Shown piece by piece: positions 9,610 to 19,017 of a stretch of 64,000 bases of DNA. Position 1 is the stretch's first letter. Every line of letters starts with the position of its first letter. This DNA comes from Glaciecola amylolytica (GTDB lineage: Bacteria; Bacteroidota; Bacteroidia; Flavobacteriales_D; Crocinitomicaceae), in contig CP034120.1 of the NCBI GenBank assembly GCA_003856375.1, positions 3,157,501-3,221,500 on the forward strand. Reading direction: 5' to 3'. Made by a program: the position numbers and the translations under genes. The notes below the pieces were generated by a model. It did not search any database. It was not told the DNA's origin and was given only the letters and a program-made list of their open reading frames with translations.

Positions 9610-11529
9610 ATGAAACTAAATTTTTTGTTCGGCATCGCTGCACTAAGTCTTGCTATTGCTAGTTGCGACATCGACGCGGAACCTCTCAATAAAGATCAAT
9701 CTATTAACGGTGCTGTGCCCGGTCATGACTCACATTCTTTTTCCAATACGGACGAAATCAGAACCAAACACCTGGATCTGGAAATCGACGTGGATTTTGA
9801 GAAAAAAACCATTTACGGTGTTGCGCGCCACAAAATGGAACGACTGAAAGATACCGACACAGCTATTTTCGATATCAACGGTCCCGAGATTCAAAAAGTA
9901 ACACTCGGTAAGAAAGGTCAGGAAGTAGAAACCGACTTTATCATCGGTAAAGAGCAGGAGTTTTTAGGGCAGCCGCTCAGCATCAAAATCGATAAAAACA
10001 CGGAATACATCAACATCTATTATAAAACAACTGAAAATGCAGCTGCTTTGGATTGGATGGATCCGGAATTGACAGAAGGAAAAAAACACCCTTACTTATA
10101 CACACAAGGTCAGGCCATTTTGACGCGTACCTGGATTCCGGTTCAGGGAACTCCGGCAAACCGCATCACATACAGTGCAGATGTAAAAGTTCCGGCTGAA
10201 TTAATGGCCGTAATGAGTGCTTCCAATCCGCGTGAAAAAAATCCGGAAGGAAAATACCATTTCGAAATGAAACAACCGATTCCGGTTTATCTGATTGCTT
10301 TGGCTGTAGGAAATCTGGAATACAAAAGCCTTGGAGAAAATTGCGGAGTTTATACCGAACCTGAAATGCTTAAAAAAGCTGTTTGGGAATTCGTTGATCT
10401 TCCGAAAATGATTCACGCTGCAGAAAACCTATACGGCCCGTATCAATGGGAACAATACGATGTGATCGTACTTCCTTCCTCCTTCCCTTTTGGTGGAATG
10501 GAAAATCCGCGTCTTACTTTTGCCAATCCGACATTGATTGCAGGAGATAGAAGTTCGGTTTCTGTTATTGCTCACGAATTGGCTCATTCCTGGTCCGGAA
10601 ACCTTGTTACAAACGCAAGCTGGAATGATTTCTGGCTGAACGAAGGATTTACGGTTTATTTCGAAAACCGCATCATGGAGGAACTTTATGGAAAAGAAGT
10701 TGCCGACATGCTGGCGTTGATCGAATTCCAGGAACTTCAAACCGAACTGGAAGATTTGAGCGAAGAAGATACGCACCTGAAACTGGAATTGAAAAAAAGA
10801 AACCCGGACGACGGAATGACTTCCATTGCGTATGTTAAAGGAGCATTCTTCTTAAAAACACTGGAGCGCGATTTCGGAAGACAGCGTTTCGACACCTTCC
10901 TGAAAAAGTACTTTAAAGATCACGCATTCCAGACTTTGACCACGGAACAATTCAAAAAATACCTGAATGACAATCTGATCAATCAGACAGACATCAAGTT
11001 CAACGTCGACGAATGGCTTTACAAACCGGGATTGCCAAAGAATTGTTATGCGGTAAGCTCTCCGAGATTTGAGAAAATTCAGAAACTTGCCCGCGACTTT
11101 GCAAACGGAAAAGACATTTTCAAAAAACCGGCGAAGAAAAAAGGAAAAAAACAAGTTCCGGCTTTGAAACGCGATCAGTATGTTCCTCAGGAATGGCAAG
11201 CTTTCATTCGCGCTCTTCCTAAAAAAATGGATCCGAAGCGTTTGGCTTTGATCGATGAGAAATTAGGTTTCAGCACTTGGGGGAATGCCGAAGTTGCAAC
11301 AGAATGGTACGTTCTTGGAATCAATTCCAATTACACGGAAATCCGTCCTGAGATCGAGAAATTCATTTCCAGAGTCGGAAGAAGAAAGTTCTTGCTGCCG
11401 ATCTACACCGCATTGCATGAAAATCCTGTCAGTGCAAAATGGGGATTGGAAGTATACAAGAAATATAGAGAGAATTACCATCCGGTTTCCATCATGACAT
11501 TGGATGATTTATTGGATTACAAACCGTAA
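9610..11529 (+). CDS. M1-family aminopeptidase lipoprotein, LTA4H-like
   Basis: Zinc metallopeptidase of family M1, leukotriene-A4-hydrolase-like, removing N-terminal residues from peptides. Counting from the preferred start at 9610, the substrate motif GGMEN is at 295-299, the zinc site HELAH at 322-326 with its third ligand Glu345 in NEGFTVYFE. The helical Leuk-A4-hydro C domain fills the last 140 or so residues, including a basic KKKGKK insert. Start 9610 is chosen over 9565 because it gives a clean lipoprotein signal (MKLNFLF..LAIASC, Cys19), so the enzyme is likely exported and lipid-anchored. Extracellular or periplasmic peptide trimming would suit the three POT peptide importers nearby; that link is inference. 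A palindromic terminator follows. Confidence 0.93.
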   Translation: MKLNFLFGIAALSLAIASCDIDAEPLNKDQSINGAVPGHDSHSFSNTDEIRTKHLDLEIDVDFEKKTIYGVARHKMERLKDTDTAIFDINGPEIQKVTLGKKGQEVETDFIIGKEQEFLGQPLSIKIDKNTEYINIYYKTTENAAALDWMDPELTEGKKHPYLYTQGQAILTRTWIPVQGTPANRITYSADVKVPAELMAVMSASNPREKNPEGKYHFEMKQPIPVYLIALAVGNLEYKSLGENCGVYTEPEMLKKAVWEFVDLPKMIHAAENLYGPYQWEQYDVIVLPSSFPFGGMENPRLTFANPTLIAGDRSSVSVIAHELAHSWSGNLVTNASWNDFWLNEGFTVYFENRIMEELYGKEVADMLALIEFQELQTELEDLSEEDTHLKLELKKRNPDDGMTSIAYVKGAFFLKTLERDFGRQRFDTFLKKYFKDHAFQTLTTEQFKKYLNDNLINQTDIKFNVDEWLYKPGLPKNCYAVSSPRFEKIQKLARDFANGKDIFKKPAKKKGKKQVPALKRDQYVPQEWQAFIRALPKKMDPKRLALIDEKLGFSTWGNAEVATEWYVLGINSNYTEIRPEIEKFISRVGRRKFLLPIYTALHENPVSAKWGLEVYKKYRENYHPVSIMTLDDLLDYKP

Positions 11530-11537
11530 TTATTCGT

Positions 11538-11577
11538 AAACAGTAGGGGTGAAAAAATTTTCACCCCTACTGTTTTT
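11538..11577 (+). terminator. Palindromic terminator, GTAGGGGTG family (copy 1)
   Basis: An 18-bp stem (11538-11555 with 11558-11575) closes on a two-base loop and ends in a T tract, nine bases after the aminopeptidase stop. The arm contains CAGTAGGGGTGAAAA. The same core recurs at 43858, 49725 and 50663, so this is one copy of a dispersed family. The stem is symmetrical enough to work on both strands. Confidence 0.85.
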
Positions 11578-11727
11578 ATAATCTTCACGCACACTGTTTT
11601 TATACAACACATTTTCAAATAATCTCATTTCAACCACGAATAATCAAAAGGTGCTTTCGACTCCTAAAACACCACTTTTCATTCCTCCGGATCGCTTCAT
11701 ATTTGACATAACAAATACACAACAGTT

Positions 11728-14700
11728 ATGTCACGCTTCATCATTCTTCTGACTATTGCTTCCAGCATACTGGCGACCATCTTCGCTTGTTCAAGCAATA
11801 AGATCATCTCCGTAGATCCCAAATTCCGCAAATGGGTTTCGGGCTACACTTCCGGAATCATTTCCAATTCAGACCACATTGAAATCGAACTCCGGGATCA
11901 ACTGGATTCAAGCAAGCTTGCTGAACTGGGAATGAAATCCCGAATGGATGAAAAAATCCTGAACGAAATCATCGAGGTCAGCCCGGCAATTGATGCCGAT
12001 TTCGAATGGGTTGATTTCCGCACCATCCGGATTCATCCCAAAAAGCCCTTAAGTTCCAATCAGATCTATACGGTCAGTCTGGATTTGGATGAAATCATGG
12101 AAGTGGAAAACGGTTACGAAGAATTCAACTTCCAGTTTGCCACAAAACCGCAGAAGATTCACGTTTCGGAACCAAGTCTGATCGAATACGACTCCTACAA
12201 CCTGGAATGGTATTCCTTGCGGGGTGAAATTTCCATGACCGATCATTTCGACACCACCAAACTGAAAGACCTGATCAAAGTACAATTTGACGGTTCTTCC
12301 CCAAAAGTTCGTTTCGAAGAAAGCTACGGGTCCAATGAATACATCTACATCGTCGACAGCATCAAACGTTCCAATAAAGAAACAAACGTTTCCATCGAAT
12401 GGAACGGAGATCCGATTGCATCCTTTTCAAATGGTTCGACCAGCGTAAAAGTTCCGGCTTTGGGCGATTTCAATCTGAGTTCATACACTGTCAATGAAGA
12501 CGATGATCAAAGCATCCGGCTCAGTTTTTCGGAACCGCTTTCAAGCAATCAGGATTTGAACGGACTAATCGATCTGGAAGGTGTGACAGGAGAAACCTTT
12601 TCCATTTATTACAACGAAGTAACCGTGTTCATTCCCAACCGGATTGAAGGAACATACAACCTGAAAGTCAATTCCGGAATCAAGAATATTAAGAACTATC
12701 CGATGCTGAAAGGCTGTGAGCGTTCACTTTTGTTCACTCCTTCCAAACCTAAAGTACGAATCACCGGAAGCGGTTCAATTCTGCCGGATTCCAAAGGATT
12801 GATCTTTCCTTTCGAAACAATCGGGTTGAAATCCGTAACCATTCGGATTATCAAAATCTATGAAGAAAATGTACACCACTTTTTGCAGGTCAATGATTTG
12901 AACGAATCCGAAGCCATTTTCCGTTTCGGGAAGAAAATCGCGGAAAAGAATATTTCATTGGGAGTCAAAAAAGAAGATAAGAGCGATTGGGTTTCTCACG
13001 TACTCGATCTGGAGAAATGGATTCGTCCGGAACCGGGAGCAATTTACCGGATTTCGATCAAATTCGATCAAAAAGACGCGTATTGCGATTGCCCTGCTCC
13101 GGATGAAAACTCAGACGAAGAAAGCGAAAACAGTGCTTCAAACAACAATTCCTGGTCTGAACGTCCGTGGCATCTGGACGATTGGGATGACGGATACGAA
13201 GATTGGGGTGGCTACAGCTCCGAATCACCTTGCAGTTCGGATTACTATTACGGAAAAGCGGTTTCAAGAAACATTCTTGCCTCCAACATCGGTGTAATCT
13301 ACAAATTGGATGCGAAAAAAGAAGCGCACGTTTTCCTCACGGATATGATCACCACGCAGCCAATTCCGAATGCTTCCGTAACATTCTACGATTTTGCGAA
13401 ACAAGTCATTGCCTCCGGAACAACCAATGCGGAAGGAATGTACACAAAAACGCTTTCCGAAAAACCATTCTTATTGATTGCGAAATACGGAAAACAACGC
13501 GGATATCTGAAAGTAAGCGACGGCCATTCGAACCTGCTCTCCGAATTCGATGTGGAAGGTGAAGAAGTTCAAAACGGATTGAAAGGATACATCTACACAG
13601 AACGCGGAGTTTGGAGACCGGGTGATTCTATTTATGTCAATTTCGTGTTGCGCGATTACGAAAACAAGCTTCCGGCAAACCATCCGGTGACTTTTACCTT
13701 GAGTGATCCTTCCGGATATGAAACAGCTAAAATTACGCGATCAACGGGTCTCAACGGACATTACGATTTCAGAACTGCAACCGGATACGATGCAAAAACA
13801 GGAATCTACACAGCAAGAATCGTCGTTGGGTCGCGGGAATTTATCAAATACCTGAAAGTCGAAACGGTAAAACCGAATCGCTTAAAAATCAAACTGGATG
13901 TTCCGAAAGGAGCAAGTTCAGACAGTTTATTGTCGCTGGAATCGTATTGGCTTCACGGAGCTCCGGCAAAAAACCTGCGGGCAACAGTCGATGTCGAGTA
14001 TCAATCCACCAGAACAATCATTCCGGGTTATCCGCGCTTCGAATTCGATTCGCCGATCCGGAAAATGAACTCGGATAAAAACACCTTGTTCGACGATGAT
14101 CTGGATGCAAACGGAAAAGCGAAGTTCAAACAGGAAACTGCGAGTCTTTCGCATGCTTCCGGAATGCTGAATGCCATTTACACCATGCGTGTATTTGAAC
14201 AGGGCGGAAATTTCTCCATCGACAGATTCTCACAACTGTACTCACCTTACAAGCAATATGTCGGGTTCAGAACTCCTGATACGGAAGCAGATAATTCATT
14301 GATTTCAGGCAAAAAACACACGTTTGATGTCGTACTGGTAAATGCTTCCGGTGAATTGCTCAAAAAGCCATCGAAAGTCCGGGTGAAAATCTACCGGATG
14401 GAATGGAGATGGTGGTACGAAAGAGGCGACGATGATTTGGGGAATTTCATTGCGCGAAACGGTAACATGCTTGTTTACGATTCACTGCTGAATTGTTCCA
14501 ACGGAAAAAGTGCTTTCAACTTCGGACTGAAAGAAGCGGATTACGGACGTTTTCTGATCACTGTAACGGACGAAGAAGGATTCCATCAGGCAGGAAAAAT
14601 TGTCTCCATTGATGTGCCGTATTGGAGCCGCGGAAACCAGAAAAACAACGAATATGCTTCCATGCTGAATTTCTCCACCGACAAGAAAAGCTATGTCAAA

Positions 14701-17280
14701 GGTGAAACGGTTAAATTGAGTATTCCTTCACCGGCTTCCGGAAAAGCATTGATTTCCATTGAAACACGAACCAAAATCGTCAAGAAATTCTGGGTCAACA
14801 CCATCAAAGGTGAAACGACCTGTTCCTTCGAAACAACGGAAGAGATGGCTCCGAATGCCTATGTACACGTGAGTTTGATTCAGCCTCACAGCGCCACAAC
14901 AAACGATCTTCCGATCCGGATGTATGGAATTGTTCCGATTCTGGTAGACGATCCCGCAACGCATCTGCATCCTGAAATCGCTGTTGCAAAAGAATGGCGT
15001 CCGGAATCCACGGCGAAAGTCACAGTGAAAGAGCAAACCGGCAGAGGAATGACTTACACCTTAGCAATTGTCGACGAAGGATTATTGGATCTGACACGAT
15101 TCAGTACACCAAATCCATGGAACACCTTCTATGCAAAAGAAGCATTGGGAATCAAAACCTGGGACATGTACAACGCAGTGATCGGTGCTTACTCCGGAAA
15201 ATTAAATCGCTTGCTGAGTATCGGTGGTGACGGTTCTGCAGACGACGGAGCCGGCCCGAAAGCCAATCGTTTCAAGCCGATGGTTTATTTCTTAGGCCCA
15301 TTCGTTTTACCGGCAGGTTCTTCCAAAACACATCAGGTGGAACTTCCAACATATATCGGATCAGTTCGTGTGATGGTGGTTGCACATTCCGCAACTGCCT
15401 TCGGAAACGCGGAAGAAACCGTCACGATCAAAAAACCGTTAATGGTTCTGGGAACTCTGCCGCGCGTAATCGGACCTACTGAAACCATTCACTTGCCTGT
15501 AGATGTTTTTGCGATGAAAGACAACATCAAAAATGTTGATGTACAAGTGAGCTGTAATGATCTTTTGGCCATTAACGGTGCGAAAAATCAAGGATTGAAA
15601 TTCAGCGGAGAAGGAGATCAGATCGTCAATTTCGAATTGAAAGTCGCGAATAGAATCGGTATTGCGAAAATCAAGATTCAGGCAAAATCCGGAAGTGAAA
15701 CTGCAACGCAGGAATTTGAAGTCGATGTCCGAAGCCCGAATCCGCAAGTATTGGAAAGCGAAACAAAAGAAATCGCACCGGGAACTTCAGCCAGTTTCGC
15801 AATGGAACAGGACGGAATTTCAGGATCTCACTCCTACTCGCTCGAAACAAGTCAGTTTAGTTCCATTAACCTGAGCGGACGCATGTCTGAACTGATCAAT
15901 TATCCGCACGGATGTATTGAACAAAGTACTTCTGCCGTTTTTCCGCAGCTCTTCGCAATGGACATCATGCAGTTTAGCGAAAAAGAAAAAGCAGTCATGG
16001 TTTCCAACATCAAAGCTGCTTTGCTCAAATACCAAAGCTTTCAGCAATACGAAGGTGGTTTTGCCTACTGGCCCGGAAATCGGGAAGCAAGCGACTGGGG
16101 TTCAAACTACGCAGGGCATTTCATGATCGAAGCCGAACAACATGGATTCACACTTCCAAACAACTTGAAAGCACGCTGGATTGAATACCAGAAAAATCAG
16201 GCAAACAGCTGGTCTGCGAGTTCTTATTCGAATTACTCCAATCATGCGGAAGAATCAAATCAACTCGTTCAGGCATATCGCTTGTATACCCTGGCTTTGG
16301 CAGGAAAACCGGAACTCGGTGCAATGAATCGATTGAAAGAACAGACCAACCTGGGAGTAACGGCAAAATGGAGATTGGCAGCAGCATATTATATGGTCGG
16401 GCAAAAAGATCTGGCAAAACAACTGACGCGCAATCTGAGTTTCACTCCTGCTTCCTACCGCGAATATGCTTATTCGTACGGTTCTACCCTTCGCGACAAA
16501 GCAATGAATCTCGAAGCAGCCTTATTAATCGAATCCAAATCGACCGATCAACTGGAAAAGGAAATTGCGGACGTCTTGAAATCCAATCAATGGTTGAGTA
16601 CGCAGGAAGCCGGATATTGTATTCTCTCACTTACAAGCGGAAAAATTAAAAACAACGGAACGCTTCAATTTGAGATCAATTCTGAAAAAGTGAGTGCGTC
16701 GAAATGTTTGCTGACCAAGAACTATTCCGATGCAGACGGAGCAAAACTGAAACGGTTGACGGTTAAGAACACATCATCCAAAAAACTGTTTGTAACCTTC
16801 TGCACGAAGAAAGTTCCTCAAATCGGTAAAGAGAAAAAAGTTCGAAGCAACCTGGTGATGGATATCGCTTACACGAATCTCAACGGAGTAGCAATCGATC
16901 CGTCCAATATCATGCAGGGAACAGATTTCATTATGAAAGTGACGCTTAAGAATCCGACAAAAGACCAGTTCTACCGCGAAATGACTTTGAATCAGATCAT
17001 GCCGAGCGGCTGGGAAATTCACAATTCAAGATTGTATGACGAAGAAAACACTTCGAACATCGATTATCAGGATTATCGTGATGACCGGGTTTACAGTTAC
17101 TTCAAGCTGGCACCGAATGAAACGAAAATCTTTAAAATTCAGCTCAATGCTTCCTACCTCGGCCGTTTCTATTTGCCGGCAGTGTTCTCAGAAGCGATGT
17201 ACGACCATACTGTTAACGCCCAGGAAAAGGGTCGTTGGGTAGAAGTTACCAAAATCATAAAACAACCCAAATCATCCTAA
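11728..17280 (+). CDS. Bacterial alpha-2-macroglobulin, thioester type
   Basis: A 1850-residue alpha-2-macroglobulin-family protein, a protease trap anchored in the envelope. The signal peptide ends in IFAC (Cys21), pointing to a lipoprotein, although Phe at -2 is not ideal. The thioester motif CIEQ is at 1396-1399 in YPHGCIEQSTS, followed by alpha/alpha-toroid repeats (YQQYEGGFAYWPG, SDWGSNYAGHF). The MG domains lie before it, including YIYTERGVWRPGDSIYVNFV near 620-640, which is typical of the MG3/MG4 region of bacterial members. An acidic, Ser/Tyr-rich insert near 450-500 (CDCPAPDENSDEE) is unusual. Family members in E. coli (YfhM) are linked to PBP1C; a pbpC gene lies 5.3 kb downstream here. 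Followed by its own terminator. Confidence 0.93.
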   Translation: MSRFIILLTIASSILATIFACSSNKIISVDPKFRKWVSGYTSGIISNSDHIEIELRDQLDSSKLAELGMKSRMDEKILNEIIEVSPAIDADFEWVDFRTIRIHPKKPLSSNQIYTVSLDLDEIMEVENGYEEFNFQFATKPQKIHVSEPSLIEYDSYNLEWYSLRGEISMTDHFDTTKLKDLIKVQFDGSSPKVRFEESYGSNEYIYIVDSIKRSNKETNVSIEWNGDPIASFSNGSTSVKVPALGDFNLSSYTVNEDDDQSIRLSFSEPLSSNQDLNGLIDLEGVTGETFSIYYNEVTVFIPNRIEGTYNLKVNSGIKNIKNYPMLKGCERSLLFTPSKPKVRITGSGSILPDSKGLIFPFETIGLKSVTIRIIKIYEENVHHFLQVNDLNESEAIFRFGKKIAEKNISLGVKKEDKSDWVSHVLDLEKWIRPEPGAIYRISIKFDQKDAYCDCPAPDENSDEESENSASNNNSWSERPWHLDDWDDGYEDWGGYSSESPCSSDYYYGKAVSRNILASNIGVIYKLDAKKEAHVFLTDMITTQPIPNASVTFYDFAKQVIASGTTNAEGMYTKTLSEKPFLLIAKYGKQRGYLKVSDGHSNLLSEFDVEGEEVQNGLKGYIYTERGVWRPGDSIYVNFVLRDYENKLPANHPVTFTLSDPSGYETAKITRSTGLNGHYDFRTATGYDAKTGIYTARIVVGSREFIKYLKVETVKPNRLKIKLDVPKGASSDSLLSLESYWLHGAPAKNLRATVDVEYQSTRTIIPGYPRFEFDSPIRKMNSDKNTLFDDDLDANGKAKFKQETASLSHASGMLNAIYTMRVFEQGGNFSIDRFSQLYSPYKQYVGFRTPDTEADNSLISGKKHTFDVVLVNASGELLKKPSKVRVKIYRMEWRWWYERGDDDLGNFIARNGNMLVYDSLLNCSNGKSAFNFGLKEADYGRFLITVTDEEGFHQAGKIVSIDVPYWSRGNQKNNEYASMLNFSTDKKSYVKGETVKLSIPSPASGKALISIETRTKIVKKFWVNTIKGETTCSFETTEEMAPNAYVHVSLIQPHSATTNDLPIRMYGIVPILVDDPATHLHPEIAVAKEWRPESTAKVTVKEQTGRGMTYTLAIVDEGLLDLTRFSTPNPWNTFYAKEALGIKTWDMYNAVIGAYSGKLNRLLSIGGDGSADDGAGPKANRFKPMVYFLGPFVLPAGSSKTHQVELPTYIGSVRVMVVAHSATAFGNAEETVTIKKPLMVLGTLPRVIGPTETIHLPVDVFAMKDNIKNVDVQVSCNDLLAINGAKNQGLKFSGEGDQIVNFELKVANRIGIAKIKIQAKSGSETATQEFEVDVRSPNPQVLESETKEIAPGTSASFAMEQDGISGSHSYSLETSQFSSINLSGRMSELINYPHGCIEQSTSAVFPQLFAMDIMQFSEKEKAVMVSNIKAALLKYQSFQQYEGGFAYWPGNREASDWGSNYAGHFMIEAEQHGFTLPNNLKARWIEYQKNQANSWSASSYSNYSNHAEESNQLVQAYRLYTLALAGKPELGAMNRLKEQTNLGVTAKWRLAAAYYMVGQKDLAKQLTRNLSFTPASYREYAYSYGSTLRDKAMNLEAALLIESKSTDQLEKEIADVLKSNQWLSTQEAGYCILSLTSGKIKNNGTLQFEINSEKVSASKCLLTKNYSDADGAKLKRLTVKNTSSKKLFVTFCTKKVPQIGKEKKVRSNLVMDIAYTNLNGVAIDPSNIMQGTDFIMKVTLKNPTKDQFYREMTLNQIMPSGWEIHNSRLYDEENTSNIDYQDYRDDRVYSYFKLAPNETKIFKIQLNASYLGRFYLPAVFSEAMYDHTVNAQEKGRWVEVTKIIKQPKSS

Positions 17281-17290
17281 ACACAATCAG

Positions 17291-17328
17291 AGAAGCCTGC
17301 GAATTGAATTTCGCAGGCTTCTTCTTTT
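17291..17328 (+). terminator. Terminator after the alpha-2-macroglobulin gene
   Basis: AGAAGCCTGCGAA (17291-17303) pairs with TTCGCAGGCTTCT (17310-17322), followed by TCTTTT. It lies ten bases after the stop codon. Confidence 0.88.
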
Positions 17329-17670
17329 AATCGGTTGGGGTGTGTTCGGATGATGGAACCCGACGCATCGGGAATTCATCACAATTCACGCCCACTCTTA
17401 TTTTTCTACCGCAAATGCGCAGATAATTGGAGGCGCTTACCAGTCGCCTCTTCCTTTGTAAAACCTATAAATCATTGATATTCTTAAAAAAGCGAGTGCG
17501 GTAGCCGAGCAAAAATCTGTGCATCTGCGGTAAAACAGAAAGTATTGTGTTTCAAAAATGGCTTGAGTGCGAATAATACATATCCCAATGCATCCCGCCC
17601 CTACTTAAAAAATGCTAATCAATGAAATTTTCTGCGGGCGATTTCGTAACTTATGTTCAAATAAGAAGCC
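17329..17670. other. Gene-free stretch with several inverted repeats
   Basis: No coding frame was seen. It holds a small stem (CCCGA, CGCA loop, TCGGG near 17360), a larger inverted-repeat unit described at 17402-17536, and at 17596-17606 the sequence CGCCCCTACTT, which equals one arm of the GTAGGGGTG terminator family without its partner arm. The mix looks like a graveyard of short repeats; this is inference from a single copy. Confidence 0.5.
17402..17536. repeat. Inverted-repeat-bounded intergenic element, about 135 bp
   Basis: The left arm (TACCGCAAATGCGCAGAT, near 17407-17424) is an imperfect inverse of the right arm (ATCTGTGCATCTGCGGTA, near 17515-17532). The interior has a short stem, AGGCG and CGCCT, at 17431-17449. 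The layout fits a miniature non-autonomous element or a repeat-encoded RNA. No copy of the whole unit was seen elsewhere in the window, so mobility is not shown. Confidence 0.4.
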
Positions 17671-18138
17671 ATGAAAAGCTTAAAGAATTGGTTTGCAGAA
17701 TATTCGGTTAGTCATCAGAATCCGACGAACAAAAAGATTCACTTCGTCTGTGTGCCTGCTATTTTTTTCTCGGTCATCGGTTTGTTTATGAGTATTCCAA
17801 CCGTTTGGCTGGATAAACTCCTTCAAACAGAACAATTCCTGTTTATCAACTGGGCAGTTGTCGTATTGATTCCGGTACTGATCTTCTATCTTCGCTTATC
17901 ACTCCGAATGGCTTTTTACATTCTGATCTTTTCAATTCTTTGTCTGATCGGAAACTTCTACCTGGCAAAATTCGGTCCTTTGTGGATCAGTTCGCTGATC
18001 ATCTTTGCGCTTGCATGGATCGGGCAATTCTACGGACATCAAATAGAAGGAAAAAAACCGTCATTCTTCAAAGACCTGCAATTCCTTTTGATCGGTCCGG
18101 CCTGGATTCTGAATCACTTGCTGAAATCAAAAAATTGA
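17671..18138 (+). CDS. Mpo1-like (DUF962) membrane protein
   Basis: A 155-residue membrane protein of the Mpo1/YGL010w (DUF962) family. The yeast member is an Fe(II)-dependent dioxygenase that shortens 2-hydroxy fatty acids by alpha-oxidation. Conserved histidines are present: HQNPTNKKIHFVCVP at residues 15-29 and the FYGHQIEGKKPSF block near 117-130. Four hydrophobic helices are apparent. In bacteria the substrate is unproven; a role with 2-hydroxylated sphingolipid or lipid A acyl chains would suit a Bacteroidota member but is inference. It stands alone between the alpha-2-macroglobulin gene and the signalling pair. Confidence 0.8.
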   Translation: MKSLKNWFAEYSVSHQNPTNKKIHFVCVPAIFFSVIGLFMSIPTVWLDKLLQTEQFLFINWAVVVLIPVLIFYLRLSLRMAFYILIFSILCLIGNFYLAKFGPLWISSLIIFALAWIGQFYGHQIEGKKPSFFKDLQFLLIGPAWILNHLLKSKN

Positions 18139-18273
18139 TTCCTCTTTATCCTGATTCAGGAACACATCTTAAAAAAACCTCAAAAAAGCACTCCTTAGGG
18201 TTCCACCAATTTTAAAATTGTAAACCACTATTCTTTTGGGTTTGATTTGGTGTGGATTTTGGATAATATGGGA

Positions 18274-19017
18274 CTAAAGTTGTTCAAGCATCCGCACCAC
18301 GTCAGCTCTTTTACGGGTCGAAACGGGAATCATTTTTCCGTCCGACATGATCAAATGCCCTCCTTCTACCTTCACAAATTCCTGAATCATTTTCGTGTTG
18401 ACCAAATGCGACTGATGTACTCTGAAAAAGCCCAGTTCTCCTAAAATATCTTCGAAATCCTTAAGCGTTCTGGAAACGACAATCCGTTTTGAATTCGTGA
18501 AAAAGAACTCCGTGTAATTCACATTACTTTCGCACCGAATGATATCCGCAATCTGCACAATATGGATTTTATCCTGCGCATGAAGCGCCAGTCGCTCCTG
18601 AATCTTATGACTTTGTTTCAATGATTCGTTCAGCAAACGGTAATTGTCCTGCTCGTTATGATTGTGGTTTCTGAATTTCTTCAATGCTTCCGTCAACTCG
18701 TCCGGATCAACAGGTTTTAGCAGATAATCGATCGCCGCATAGCGAAAAGCCTTGATTGCATGCGCATCGCTGGCCGTAATAAAGATAATTTTAAACGGAA
18801 TTTCAGGTAAAATATCCAGCAAATCGAAGCCGGAACCATCCTGCATCTGAATATCCAGAAATAAAATATCGATCGGTGTTTTCTTCAGCAATTTTGCACC
18901 TTCCACCACTCCGGAAGCTTCACCCACCACTTCAATATCGGGAGCGTAAACTTCCAGATCTTTTTTGAAAGTGATCCGCGCCTGTTCAATATCATCAATA
19001 ATTACTGCTCTAATCAT
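18274..19017 (-). CDS. LytTR-family response regulator
   Basis: A 247-residue transcription regulator with an N-terminal receiver (acidic pair D8-D9, phosphoacceptor D55 in LFLDIQMQDG, Lys in LLKPVD) and a C-terminal LytTR DNA-binding domain (about 145-245, with VNYTEFFFTNSKRIVVSRTL and FFRVHQSHLVN). It follows the kinase gene with no gap: the kinase TAA is immediately followed by this ATG. It is thus cotranscribed and should be its partner. Such regulators bind pairs of short direct repeats; none was assigned here. Confidence 0.93.
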   Translation of the reverse strand: MIRAVIIDDIEQARITFKKDLEVYAPDIEVVGEASGVVEGAKLLKKTPIDILFLDIQMQDGSGFDLLDILPEIPFKIIFITASDAHAIKAFRYAAIDYLLKPVDPDELTEALKKFRNHNHNEQDNYRLLNESLKQSHKIQERLALHAQDKIHIVQIADIIRCESNVNYTEFFFTNSKRIVVSRTLKDFEDILGELGFFRVHQSHLVNTKMIQEFVKVEGGHLIMSDGKMIPVSTRKRADVVRMLEQL

